DNA of 32,080 nt from an uncultured beta proteobacterium (GTDB lineage: Bacteria; Pseudomonadota; Gammaproteobacteria; Burkholderiales; SG8-41). Position 1 is the stretch's first letter. Each line of letters begins with the position of its first letter. The stretch lies in the NCBI GenBank assembly GCA_903933915.1, contig CAIZLW010000070.1, positions 1 to 32,080 on the forward strand, written 5' to 3'. The notes beneath the pieces are model-generated. The model was not told the DNA's origin. It searched no databases and saw nothing but the letters and a program-made list of their open reading frames with translations. Positions 16,353-24,849 of this stretch are shown here, one piece after another. Both the position numbers and the translations under genes were made by a program.

Positions 16353-17873
16353 ATGAATTGCGCCACCCGCCTCGTTGATCTTTTTGGCAGTCAGGCCGAA
16401 GTCGCCCGCCGATTCCGGCTCGACCGTGCGGTGGTCAATCACTGGGTCAAGTCGGGCTATGTGCCGGCACGCTGGGCGATGGAAGTCGAGCAGGTTACCG
16501 GTGGCGAGATTGCCGCCGTTGAAGTGCTTAACGAAGCCACTGCGCGCAAGCCGCTGAAGATGAAGTCGCGGCCGGACGGAGAAAATTTTTCAGCCAACGC
16601 TACTGCAGGGAGTGAATTCAACATGGACAAATACGCGCCGAGCAAACGCATCAATTCGTTCCACCCGCCGCAACGCACGTTGATGGGCCCCGGCCCGACG
16701 GAAATTCATCCGCGCGTGCTGACCACGATGAGCCAACCGGCCATCGGCTACCTCGACCCGGTGTTCGTCGAGATGATGGAAGAGCTGAAATCGCTGCTGC
16801 GCTACACCTACCAGACCAAGAATCCGCTGACCTTCCCGATCTCGGGTCCGGGCTCGGTGGGTATGGAATTCTGCTTCGTCAACCTGGTGAGTCCCGGCGA
16901 CAAGGTCATTGTCTGCCGCAATGGTGTGTTCGGCGGCCGCATGATCGAAAACGTCGAACGCTGCGGCGGCACGCCGATCATCGTCGAAGACGCCTGGGGC
17001 GAACCGGTTTCCCCGCAGAAACTCGAAGACGCGCTGAAGAAAAATCCCGATGTGCGCCTGGTCGCTTTCGTGCACGCTGAAACCTCCACCGGCGTATTGT
17101 CCGACGCCAAGACCCTGGTCGAGATCGCGCACAAGTACAACGCGCTGACCATCGTTGACACGGTGACTTCGCTGGCCGGCTCGCCGGTGCTGGTCGACGA
17201 ATGGAAAATCGACGCCGCTTACTCCGCCAGCCAGAAATGCCTGTCGTGCACCCCGGGCCTGTCGCCGGTGACGTTCTCCGAGCGCGTGGTCGAGCGGGTC
17301 AAGTCACGCAAGGACAAGATTCATTCCTGGTTCATGGACATGAATCTGCTGCTCGGCTACTGGGGCGAAACCACCCGCACCTATCACCACACCGCGCCGA
17401 CCAACTCGCTGTTTGCGCTGCACGAAGCGCTGCTGCTGATCCGCGAAGAAGGCCTGGAGAATGCGTGGGCGCGTGTCGATCGTCATCACACCGCGCTCAA
17501 AGCCGGACTCGAAGCGATGGGGCTCAAGTTCCTGGTCAAAGAACCGTACCAGGCGCCGCAGATGAACGCAGTGCTGTGTCCCGAAGGCGTCAACGAGGCC
17601 GAAGTGCGCAAGATGCTGCTCTCCGAGTTCGGCCTGGAAATCGGCGCCGGCCTCGGACCGCTCGCCGGCAAGATCTGGCGTTTTGGCCTGATGGGTTACT
17701 CCTGCCGTCCGGACAACGTCATGCTGTGCCTGTCGGCGCTGGGTTCGGTGCTGGAAGACATGGGTTATGCCGTGCACGTGGGTGATGCCGAAGCCGCTGC
17801 GCATGCCGCGTATGCAGCAATGCATGCCACCGCCGCGCAAGCGAAAAAGCGCAAGCCGGCGAAAGCGGCTTGA
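16353..17873 (+). CDS. Cro/YdaS-like HTH domain fused to class V aminotransferase (alanine/serine-glyoxylate type)
   Basis: An uninterrupted frame of 506 residues from ATG 16353. Residues 1-90 are not part of any aminotransferase. LVDLFGSQAEVARRFRLD followed by AVVNHWVKSGYVPARWAMEV is a Cro/YdaS-type DNA-binding helix-turn-helix. From the internal Met at 16623 (MDKYAPSKRINSF, preceded by AGGGAG about 10 nt upstream) a complete 416-residue fold-type I class V aminotransferase begins. It has LMGPGPTEIHPRV, SGPGSVGMEF, HAETSTGVL, VDTVTSLAG and the PLP-lysine segment SASQKCLSCTPGLSPV. The WFMDMNLLLGYWG and TYHHTAPTNSLFALHEAL stretches resemble alanine-glyoxylate and ureidoglycine-glyoxylate aminotransferases. 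Reading: either a true fusion, or a repressor and an enzyme in one frame with two translation starts. The tail is alanine/lysine-rich. A perfect bidirectional terminator follows. Confidence 0.85.
   Translation: MNCATRLVDLFGSQAEVARRFRLDRAVVNHWVKSGYVPARWAMEVEQVTGGEIAAVEVLNEATARKPLKMKSRPDGENFSANATAGSEFNMDKYAPSKRINSFHPPQRTLMGPGPTEIHPRVLTTMSQPAIGYLDPVFVEMMEELKSLLRYTYQTKNPLTFPISGPGSVGMEFCFVNLVSPGDKVIVCRNGVFGGRMIENVERCGGTPIIVEDAWGEPVSPQKLEDALKKNPDVRLVAFVHAETSTGVLSDAKTLVEIAHKYNALTIVDTVTSLAGSPVLVDEWKIDAAYSASQKCLSCTPGLSPVTFSERVVERVKSRKDKIHSWFMDMNLLLGYWGETTRTYHHTAPTNSLFALHEALLLIREEGLENAWARVDRHHTALKAGLEAMGLKFLVKEPYQAPQMNAVLCPEGVNEAEVRKMLLSEFGLEIGAGLGPLAGKIWRFGLMGYSCRPDNVMLCLSALGSVLEDMGYAVHVGDAEAAAHAAYAAMHATAAQAKKRKPAKAA
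16608..16625 (+). promoter_or_regulatory. internal ribosome binding site and ATG for the aminotransferase domain
   Basis: AGGGAG lies about 10 nt before the ATG at 16623, inside the continuous HTH-aminotransferase frame. The ATG sits exactly at the domain border, so a separate 416-residue enzyme could be made from it. The upstream ATG at 16353 has no comparable Shine-Dalgarno. Confidence 0.5.
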
Positions 17874-17885
17874 AGGTTCAAATGC

Positions 17886-17926
17886 CCCAGTAAAAAGGCC
17901 GCCTCCGGGGCGGCCTTTTTACTGGG
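17886..17926. terminator. perfect bidirectional intrinsic terminator
   Basis: An 18 bp perfect inverted repeat (left arm 17886-17903, right arm 17909-17926, loop TCCGG). Each arm contains an A5/T5 run next to GGCCGCC/GGCGGCC, so on either strand the GC-rich stem is followed by a T run. It separates the convergent aminotransferase (+) and mgtE (-) genes and should terminate both. Confidence 0.92.
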
Positions 17927-17936
17927 CGTGCGCGCT

Positions 17937-19169
17937 TCAGACCAGCAGGGTGGCGAGACCGAGCAGCAATCCCATGCTGACGACATCGGTAGCCGTGGTC
18001 AGGAATATGCTTGAGGCCGTGGCCGGATCGAAGCCAAAACGTTTCAGCGTCAGCGGCACCATCGCACCCGATATGCCGCTGGCGACGCAACTGCCAACCA
18101 GCGCGATCCACACCACGAAGCTGAGGACCAGCGCATTGGGATTGTGCTGGTAGCTGGCGACGATAAACATGCCCAGCGCAGCGACCAAACCGGTAAAAGC
18201 GCCGTTCAGCGCACCCAGAGAGGCTTCTTTCAACACCAGTGCGCGTTCTGCGCCGGCCTTGAGCTCACCCAAAGTCATCCCGCGCAGCGTGACCGCCAGC
18301 GCCTGGCATCCGGTATTGCCCGACTGGCCTGCCAGCACCGGCAGGAACAGCGCGAGGATGACGAGGCGATCCACCGTGTCCTGGAAAACGGCGACGACGG
18401 CCCCGGCGACAAATGCCGTGGCCAGATTGATCTGCAGCCAGGGGTGGCGGAATTTGAAACTGGTGTTCAACGGCGTCGCCAGCCGTTCCTCCTTCTCGAC
18501 ACCGACCATGCTGCCGACCTGTGCGGTGATCTCGAAGGCCTGTTCTTCGAACAGGGTCTGTCCGCGAACCATCCCCAGCAGCTTGCCGTTATCGTCGCAC
18601 ACCGGGTACACCGGATAGTGCCGGCCCAGCACGAGCCGCATCGCGTCGGCGAGGGGCAGCCCCGGTTTCAGGTAGAACGCGTTGTGCAGCATCACGGATT
18701 CGAGGGGCATGTGATCCTCGGCGAACAACAGATCACGCATGGTCACTATGCCGAGCAGTTTTCCGGCGCTGTCGATGACGTAGCCGTAAGTGATGATCGC
18801 CGTGCGCACCAGCGGCCGCAGTTGCTCTATGGTGTCGCGCACCGTGATGTCGGGGAGAAACACCGCACGAGCCGGGGTCATCATCCGGCCGATCGTGCCC
18901 TGGGCAAACTGCGCGTTGGTGCGCCACTGCGCAACCACTTCCGGCGGTGCGGCATGCATCACGCCATCGACCAGACCGCCGGGGAGCTCGGCGATGATGT
19001 CCTGGGTCAGTGCCGGTGTGAGGTCCTGCAATACCGTGGCGATGACTGCAGCCGGATGTTCCGCCAGCAGTTCGGCGGCTTCTTTCGGCGATCGCGCTTT
19101 TGCGGCGAGCACCAGTTCGCGGTGTTCGTGGTTTGCTGTTGCGGCAGCCTGATGCTGTTTTTGTTCCAT
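17937..19169 (-). CDS. mgtE: MgtE-type magnesium transporter
   Basis: About 410 residues. The ATG at 19169 is chosen because GGGGAG lies 8 nt upstream; a GTG 24 bp earlier is also in frame. Order of parts: an N-terminal helical MgtE domain (KEAAELLAEHPAAVIATVLQ), a two-CBS-domain region (IGRMMTPARAVFLPDITVRD, YGYVIDSAGKLLGIVTMRDL, YPVYPVCDDNGKLLGMVRGQ), then five membrane helices. The pore signature is LPVLAGQSGNTGCQALAVTLRG, and the acidic FGFDPATASS segment occurs before the last helix. Family role: Mg2+-gated Mg2+ channel in the inner membrane, closed by Mg2+ bound to the cytosolic domain. It is slightly shorter than typical MgtE. No riboswitch was recognised upstream. Confidence 0.94.
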   Translation of the reverse strand: MEQKQHQAAATANHEHRELVLAAKARSPKEAAELLAEHPAAVIATVLQDLTPALTQDIIAELPGGLVDGVMHAAPPEVVAQWRTNAQFAQGTIGRMMTPARAVFLPDITVRDTIEQLRPLVRTAIITYGYVIDSAGKLLGIVTMRDLLFAEDHMPLESVMLHNAFYLKPGLPLADAMRLVLGRHYPVYPVCDDNGKLLGMVRGQTLFEEQAFEITAQVGSMVGVEKEERLATPLNTSFKFRHPWLQINLATAFVAGAVVAVFQDTVDRLVILALFLPVLAGQSGNTGCQALAVTLRGMTLGELKAGAERALVLKEASLGALNGAFTGLVAALGMFIVASYQHNPNALVLSFVVWIALVGSCVASGISGAMVPLTLKRFGFDPATASSIFLTTATDVVSMGLLLGLATLLV

Positions 19170-19261
19170 CGCAGTATCTCCCCGGTCAGCCACAGGCCCG
19201 ACTGTGCCTGCGGGAGGAGTATAGCGAGGGTTCGCGCCGGGTGGCGCGACTTAGGGGCTTT

Positions 19262-20107
19262 TTACAGGCCCAGGCGCTGCCAGATCGTGATGGTCGGTCC
19301 GGCCTGATTCATGGTGTAGAAGTGCAGGCCGGGCGCGCCCGCGGCAAGCAGGTCGTCACAGAGCCGGGTGACGACATCGAGGCCGAAGGCACGGATCGAA
19401 TCGGAATCGTCGCCGTAGCCTTCAAATTTGCGACGCATCCAGCGCGGGATTTCCGCGCCGCAGGCATCGGAGAACCGCGCGAGTTGGGAGAATTTGCCGA
19501 TGGGCATGATGCCCGGAACAATGGGCAGGTTAAGTCCCATCGCTTCGCATTCGTCGACAAAATGAAAGTAACAGTCAGCGTTGTAGAAATACTGGGTAAT
19601 CGCGGAATGCGCACCGGCCTCGACCTTGCGCTTGAAGTTGAGCAGATCGTCCTGTGCGCTTTTCGCCTGCGGGTGGTACTCCGGATAGGCGGCGACTTCA
19701 ATATGGAAATGGTCGCCGAACTCGCTGCGGATGAATGCAACCAGTTCGTTGGCGTAATGGAACTCTCCAGCGGTCGCGGTACCCGAGGGCAGGTCGCCGC
19801 GCAGGGCGACGAGATGGCGGATGCCGTTTTCACGGTAGCCGCGCAGGATGTCGCGAATGTCGTCGCGCGAAGAACCGATGCAGGAGATATGCGGTGCCGC
19901 GGCGTAACCGGCAGCCCGCAGATCAAGCACGGCGCGCAGCGTGCGTTCGCGGGTCGAGCCGCCGGCGCCGTAAGTCACCGAAAAGAATTTCGGATTCAGC
20001 GGTGCCAGTTGTTTGGCGGTCTGGGCGAGCTTGTCCAATCCTTCCGGCGTGTTCGGCGGGAAGAACTCGAAGCTGAAAGTGCGCGGGAGTTTTTTCTGTG
20101 ATTGCAT
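19262..20107 (-). CDS. metF: 5,10-methylenetetrahydrofolate reductase
   Basis: A 281-residue TIM-barrel flavoprotein of normal MetF length. FSFEFFPPNTPEG has the catalytic Glu, VTYGAGGSTR is the NADH/folate signature, and RGDLP, YPEYHP, and ITQYFYNADCYFHFVD are further family motifs. It reduces methylene-THF to methyl-THF, the methyl donor for methionine synthesis. It is second in the ahcY-metF operon, 60 bp after ahcY, and therefore falls under the SAH-responsive leader upstream. No clear Shine-Dalgarno precedes ATG 20107. Confidence 0.97.
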   Translation of the reverse strand: MQSQKKLPRTFSFEFFPPNTPEGLDKLAQTAKQLAPLNPKFFSVTYGAGGSTRERTLRAVLDLRAAGYAAAPHISCIGSSRDDIRDILRGYRENGIRHLVALRGDLPSGTATAGEFHYANELVAFIRSEFGDHFHIEVAAYPEYHPQAKSAQDDLLNFKRKVEAGAHSAITQYFYNADCYFHFVDECEAMGLNLPIVPGIMPIGKFSQLARFSDACGAEIPRWMRRKFEGYGDDSDSIRAFGLDVVTRLCDDLLAAGAPGLHFYTMNQAGPTITIWQRLGL

Positions 20108-20125
20108 GGCTTGTTGGAGGTTGGT

Positions 20126-20152
20126 GCGCCGGGGATTTTTACGCCCCGGCGC
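20126..20152 (-). repeat. intercistronic hairpin between ahcY and metF
   Basis: A perfect 9 bp inverted repeat, GCGCCGGGG / CCCCGGCGC, with a 9 nt AT-rich loop, fills most of the 60 bp ahcY-metF spacer. On the transcribed (minus) strand it is not followed by a T run, so it is more likely a pause, processing or mRNA-stability element than a full terminator. It ends about 18 nt before the metF ATG. Confidence 0.55.
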
Positions 20153-20167
20153 GCGCTGCTTCCTCGA

Positions 20168-21571
<1,404 letters not shown>

Positions 21572-21594
21572 GTCTTACTCCTGGATAGGTAGTC

Positions 21595-21676
21595 GGGCGC
21601 CGTTACCAGCATGCCGTCCGAGCCTGGCCGGTGTGCGGGTTAAACCTTCGACCCGCCCGGTCGCAGCGCCCCTCGG
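21595..21676 (-). ncRNA. SAH riboswitch, proximal copy (ahcY leader)
   Basis: On the minus strand the leader reads CCGAGGGGCGCTGCGACCGG, then CCGGCCAGGCTCGG, the conserved SAH riboswitch core. P1 pairs CCGAG (21676-21672) with CTCGG (21622-21618). P2 pairs the two CCGG elements, extended by GCGGGT:ACCCGC. The pseudoknot pairs GGGCGC (21671-21666) with GCGCCC (21600-21595). The element ends about 12 nt before the ahcY AGGAG. A CTGG at its 3' side could pair with CCAG at the ribosome binding site when the pseudoknot is open, which would fit SAH-on control of translation. Aptamer identity is seen directly; the mechanism is inferred. Confidence 0.92.
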
Positions 21677-21710
21677 GGGCACGTTTTAGTTGATGCGAAA
21701 TCGTTGCTAC

Positions 21711-21747
21711 AAAAGCAAAGCGCCCGCCCCGTTTCCGGTGCGAGCGC
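21711..21747 (-). terminator. terminator-like hairpin between the two SAH aptamers
   Basis: On the minus strand GCGCTCGC (21747-21740) can pair with GCGGGCGC (21727-21720; 8 pairs, one G-U), followed by TTTGCTTTT. The 5' arm includes GCGCTC (21747-21742), which is also the 3' pseudoknot strand of the distal aptamer. The two structures are therefore mutually exclusive, as in an SAH-controlled antitermination switch. It could also act as the end of the metK transcript. Confidence 0.6.
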
Positions 21748-21818
21748 CGTTGATATCTTTGCTGAGCCTGGCCGGTAAATGTGGCTTAAACCCCACCCGG
21801 TCGCAACGCTCCTCAGCG
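21742..21818 (-). ncRNA. SAH riboswitch, distal copy (first in the ahcY leader)
   Basis: A second complete aptamer on the minus strand: GCTGAGGAGCGTTGCGACCGG, then CCGGCCAGGCTCAGC. P1 pairs GCTGAG (21817-21812) with CTCAGC (21766-21761). P2 pairs CCGG with CCGG, extended by GTGG:CCAC. The pseudoknot pairs GAGCGT (21811-21806) with GCGCTC (21747-21742, one G-U). P1 and the P2 extension differ from the proximal copy with pairing kept, while the core bases are the same, which argues for two working aptamers rather than a decayed duplicate. It starts about 20 bp after the metK stop. Confidence 0.9.
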
Positions 21819-21824
21819 GGGCAA

Positions 21825-21830
21825 ATTATA
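21825..21830 (-). promoter_or_regulatory. -10 box (TATAAT) of the ahcY-metF operon
   Basis: A perfect TATAAT on the minus strand, 8 nt after the metK stop codon. Transcription would begin at about 21818, exactly at the 5' side of the distal aptamer. No good -35 was found inside the metK 3' end. The position fits an independent ahcY-metF promoter. Confidence 0.6.
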
Positions 21831-21837
21831 CGCCTTT

Positions 21838-23004
21838 TTATTTGATGCCCGCGTCCGCCTTGAGGGCTGCTGCCTTGTCGGTGTGCTCCCAGGTGAATTC
21901 CGGCTCGTCGCGGCCGAAATGGCCATGGGCAGCGGTCTTGGTGTAGATCGGGCGCAGCAGGTCCAGCGACTGGATGATGCCTTTCGGGCGCAGGTCGAAG
22001 TGTTTCTCGACCAGTGCCGCGATTTTGTCGTCAGAAATTTTCCCGGTGCCGAAGGTATCAACCAGCACGCTGACCGGACGCGCGACGCCGATGGCGTAGG
22101 CGACCTGGATTTCGCACTTGGTGGCGAGGCCTGCGGCCACAATGTTTTTCGCGACATAACGCGCGGCGTAGGCGGCCGAGCGGTCAACCTTCGACGGATC
22201 TTTGCCCGAGAACGCGCCGCCGCCGTGGCGCGAGTAGCCGCCGTAGGTGTCGACGATGATCTTGCGCCCGGTCAGTCCGGTGTCGCCCTGCGGGCCGCCG
22301 ATGACGAAGCGGCCGGTCGGGTTGATCAGGAACTTGGTGTCCTGGGTGACCATGTTCTTCGGCAGCACGGGCTTCACTACCTGCTCGATGATCGCTTCTG
22401 TCAGTTCCTTGTGGCCGATGTCTTCACGATGCTGCGTCGAAATGACCACGGTGTCGATGTGGTGCGGCTTGCCGTCGACATAGCGTACGGAAACCTGCGA
22501 CTTCGCGTCGGGGCGTGCCCACGGCAGGCGGCCATCGCGGCGCAACTCGGCATGACGTTCCATCAGGCGGTGCGAGTAATAGATCGGCATCGGCATCAGC
22601 TGCGGCGTTTCGTCGCAGGCGAAACCGAACATCAGGCCCTGGTCGCCGGCCCCCTGGTCGAGGTCGAGGCCCTTGCCTTCGTCCACGCCCTGCGCGATGT
22701 CCGGTGACTGTTCGTCGTAGCACACCATGACGCCGCAGCTCTTGTAGTCGAAACCGATTTCGGAATCGTCATAACCGATCTGCTTGATGATCTGGCGCGC
22801 AACCTTGGCGTAATCGACGCGGGCAGTCGTTGTTACCTGGCCCGCGAGCACTACAAGGCCGGTATGCGTCAGTGTTTCGGCAGCGACGCGGCCGTTTTTA
22901 TCCTGGGCAAGAATGGCGTCGAGTACGGCATCTGAAATCTGGTCGGCGATTTTGTCGGGATGGCCTTCGGAAACCGATTCGGAAGTGAACAGGAAATTGC
23001 TCAT
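21838..23004 (-). CDS. metK: S-adenosylmethionine synthetase
   Basis: A 388-residue protein from the ATG at 23004 ([20 protein letters not shown]); the frame stays open further upstream but the family N-terminus fixes this start. [33 protein letters not shown] and [22 protein letters not shown] are the catalytic ATP/methionine and metal/K+ motifs. It makes SAM from methionine and ATP. It lies upstream of ahcY-metF on the same strand, so the window holds SAM synthesis, SAH removal and methyl-folate supply together. No SAM riboswitch was recognised in the 120 bp spacer before it. Confidence 0.98.
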   Translation of the reverse strand: MSNFLFTSESVSEGHPDKIADQISDAVLDAILAQDKNGRVAAETLTHTGLVVLAGQVTTTARVDYAKVARQIIKQIGYDDSEIGFDYKSCGVMVCYDEQSPDIAQGVDEGKGLDLDQGAGDQGLMFGFACDETPQLMPMPIYYSHRLMERHAELRRDGRLPWARPDAKSQVSVRYVDGKPHHIDTVVISTQHREDIGHKELTEAIIEQVVKPVLPKNMVTQDTKFLINPTGRFVIGGPQGDTGLTGRKIIVDTYGGYSRHGGGAFSGKDPSKVDRSAAYAARYVAKNIVAAGLATKCEIQVAYAIGVARPVSVLVDTFGTGKISDDKIAALVEKHFDLRPKGIIQSLDLLRPIYTKTAAHGHFGRDEPEFTWEHTDKAAALKADAGIK

Positions 23005-23041
23005 GGCTTGGTGTGTGATCGCAGGAAAGTTAATCAGGGAT

Positions 23042-23077
23042 GCGGCAAAAAGGCCGCAAGGTTCGGCAAAAAGGCCG
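23042..23077. repeat. two copies of CGGCAAAAAGGCCG in the metK/lpxL divergent spacer
   Basis: CGGCAAAAAGGCCG occurs at 23043-23056 and 23064-23077, a 21 bp period (two helical turns). Each copy is itself an inverted repeat (GCGGC/GCCGC in the first, CGGC/GCCG in the second) around A5G. On the minus strand the copies are downstream of, or overlap, the likely metK start site. They could be protein-binding sites or small hairpins in the metK leader. Confidence 0.6.
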
Positions 23078-23079
23078 TT

Positions 23080-23085
23080 AGAATA
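23080..23085 (-). promoter_or_regulatory. possible extended -10 of metK
   Basis: On the minus strand TGCTATTCT gives an extended -10 (TGN plus TATTCT). A TTAATA lies 17 bp upstream as a weak -35. The start site would be near 23073, leaving a leader of about 70 nt that contains the first CGGCAAAAAGGCCG hairpin. Confidence 0.4.
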
Positions 23086-23124
23086 GCACATAACCCTCGA
23101 TTTATTAACGGATTTCCCGGTCTG

Positions 23125-23982
23125 ATGCCCCTGTTGTCCGCATTGATGCGCCTCGGCGCACGTATGCCCTTGGCGGCGCTGCATTTTTTCGGCGCCGGAC
23201 TGGGCTGGCTGGTCTATGGACTGTCAGCGACGTATCGCCGCCGCTGTCGCGAAAACCTGCGTGCCAGCGCACTTTGTGCCGACGAGGCGGCTTACCGCAG
23301 CACGCTGCATGCCACGGTGGCGGAGACCGGCAAGAGCATCACTGAATTGTGCCGCGTCTGGTTTGGCGACGATGACGAGATCGACCGCATCGTGCGTTGC
23401 GACGACTGGGCGGTGGTGGATGCAGCGCTCGGCAAGGGCAAGGGACTGATTTTTCTGACGCCGCATCTGGGCTGTTTTGAAATTTCCGCGCTGTACAGCG
23501 CCCGCCGTCTGCCGCTGACCGTGCTCTATCGCCCGCCGAAACGCGCCGGACTCGAAGCCTTGATGCAGGCCGGCCGCCAGCGTGCGCAGGCGCGGCTGGC
23601 ACCGGCCAATTTGCTGGGGGTGCGCTTGCTGATCAAGGCGCTGCGCCGCGGCGAGGCGATCGGCATATTGCCGGACCAGGCGCCGGGCGTCGGCGAGGGC
23701 GAGTGGGTGGATTTTTTCGGCCGCCCCGCGTACACCATGACGCTGGTGTCGCGGCTGCAGGCGTCCACGGGTGCCGCGGTGGTGATGGTCTTTGCTGAAC
23801 GCTTGCCGCAAGGCGCAGGCTACCGCATGCATCTGGAACGGGTGTCAGCCGATCCGCTCGATCCTGCCGCGCTTAATCGCGCAGTCGAGCGGGTGATTGG
23901 CCGCTGCCCCGCGCAATACCTCTGGGGTTACAACCGTTACAAGGTGCCGGCCGGTGCCGAACCGCCGGCTGCTGCTGCATGA
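23125..23982 (+). CDS. lysophospholipid/lipid A acyltransferase, LpxL/HtrB family (copy 1)
   Basis: About 285 residues from ATG 23125 (weak upstream CGGA; the frame extends further 5' into metK but that part is antisense to metK). An N-terminal membrane anchor ([20 protein letters not shown]) precedes the acyltransferase core. The catalytic H-x4-E is in [11 protein letters not shown] (His114, Glu119). [18 protein letters not shown] and GYNRYKVP are the later LpxL motifs. Family role: transfer of a secondary acyl chain from acyl-ACP to Kdo-lipid A precursor at the inner membrane. It overlaps the next gene by 4 bp, and the pair is a paralogous tandem common upstream of dapF in betaproteobacteria. 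Which of the two acts first is not determinable. Confidence 0.9.
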   Translation: MPLLSALMRLGARMPLAALHFFGAGLGWLVYGLSATYRRRCRENLRASALCADEAAYRSTLHATVAETGKSITELCRVWFGDDDEIDRIVRCDDWAVVDAALGKGKGLIFLTPHLGCFEISALYSARRLPLTVLYRPPKRAGLEALMQAGRQRAQARLAPANLLGVRLLIKALRRGEAIGILPDQAPGVGEGEWVDFFGRPAYTMTLVSRLQASTGAAVVMVFAERLPQGAGYRMHLERVSADPLDPAALNRAVERVIGRCPAQYLWGYNRYKVPAGAEPPAAAA

Positions 23983-24848
23983 TGACGCGGCTCGGACTCG
24001 GGCTGATCTGGTTGCTGCACTGGCTGCCGCTGGCTCTGCTGGCGCCGCTGGGCCGTGCCGCGGGCCTGCTGCTGTATGCGCTGGCGGGAGAACGGCGGCG
24101 CGTGGTGCTGACCAATCTGCGGCTGTGTTTTCCCGATTTGCGCGAACAGCAACGGGTGCAGCTTGCGCGCAATCACTTTGCGGTATTCACGCGCAGCCTG
24201 CTCGAGCACGGCATCCTGTGGTGGGGCAGCCGCGAACGCGTGCTGCGCATGGTGCGTGTCGAGGGCCTGGAGCACTGGCTTGCGGTACGCGAGCGGCCGG
24301 TGATCTGGCTGTCGCCGCATTTTGTCGGACTCGACATGGGCGGCATCCGGCTGACCGCGGAATTTCCGCTGGTGTCGGTGTACAGCAAACAGAAAAATCC
24401 GGTGTTCGATGCGGTGCTGCTGCACGGCCGCACGCGACTGGGCCCGACCGAGCTGTATTCACGCCAGGACGGCATCCGGCCGGTGGCGAAAGCGATTAAA
24501 AAAGGGTTGCCGTTTTATTACCTGCCAGACATGGACTTCGGCGAACGCGATTCGATGTTCGTGCCGTTTTTCGGCGTTCCCGCCGCGACCATCACCGGGC
24601 TTGCGCGCATTGCGGCGATGACCGGCGCGGTGGTGGTGCCGGCGGTGACCACCCAACTGCCGGGCGGCGACGGCTATGTGCTGCGCTTTTATCGCGCCTG
24701 GGACCACTATCCCAGTGGCGATCTGGCGGCGGACACGCGGCGCATGAATGCTTTCATCGAGGAGCGCGTGCGCGAAATGCCGGAACAGTATTACTGGCTG
24801 CACAAACGCTTCAAGACGCGGCCGGCCGGCGAGGAAAGGATTTATTAA
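23979..24848 (+). CDS. lysophospholipid/lipid A acyltransferase, LpxL/HtrB family (copy 2)
   Basis: 289 residues from ATG 23979, whose codon overlaps the previous stop (ATGA); an adjacent ATG at 23982 is equally possible. An N-terminal membrane helix (LGLIWLLHWLPLALLAPLG) is followed by the catalytic H-x4-D in LSPHFVGLDMGG (His114, Asp119). YLPDMDFGERDSMFVPFFG and YYWLHKRFKTRP are the later family motifs. It is clearly a paralog of the preceding gene but differs at the catalytic acid (Asp against Glu). It probably adds the other secondary acyl chain of lipid A. The palindromic repeat at 24850-24937 follows directly. Confidence 0.92.
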   Translation: MMTRLGLGLIWLLHWLPLALLAPLGRAAGLLLYALAGERRRVVLTNLRLCFPDLREQQRVQLARNHFAVFTRSLLEHGILWWGSRERVLRMVRVEGLEHWLAVRERPVIWLSPHFVGLDMGGIRLTAEFPLVSVYSKQKNPVFDAVLLHGRTRLGPTELYSRQDGIRPVAKAIKKGLPFYYLPDMDFGERDSMFVPFFGVPAATITGLARIAAMTGAVVVPAVTTQLPGGDGYVLRFYRAWDHYPSGDLAADTRRMNAFIEERVREMPEQYYWLHKRFKTRPAGEERIY

Positions 24849-24849
24849 T

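Noticed and set aside
23005-23124. Possible SAM riboswitch before metK
   Set aside because: None of the known SAM-I, SAM-II or SAM/SAH cores could be recognised; only short hairpins and the 14 bp repeats are present.
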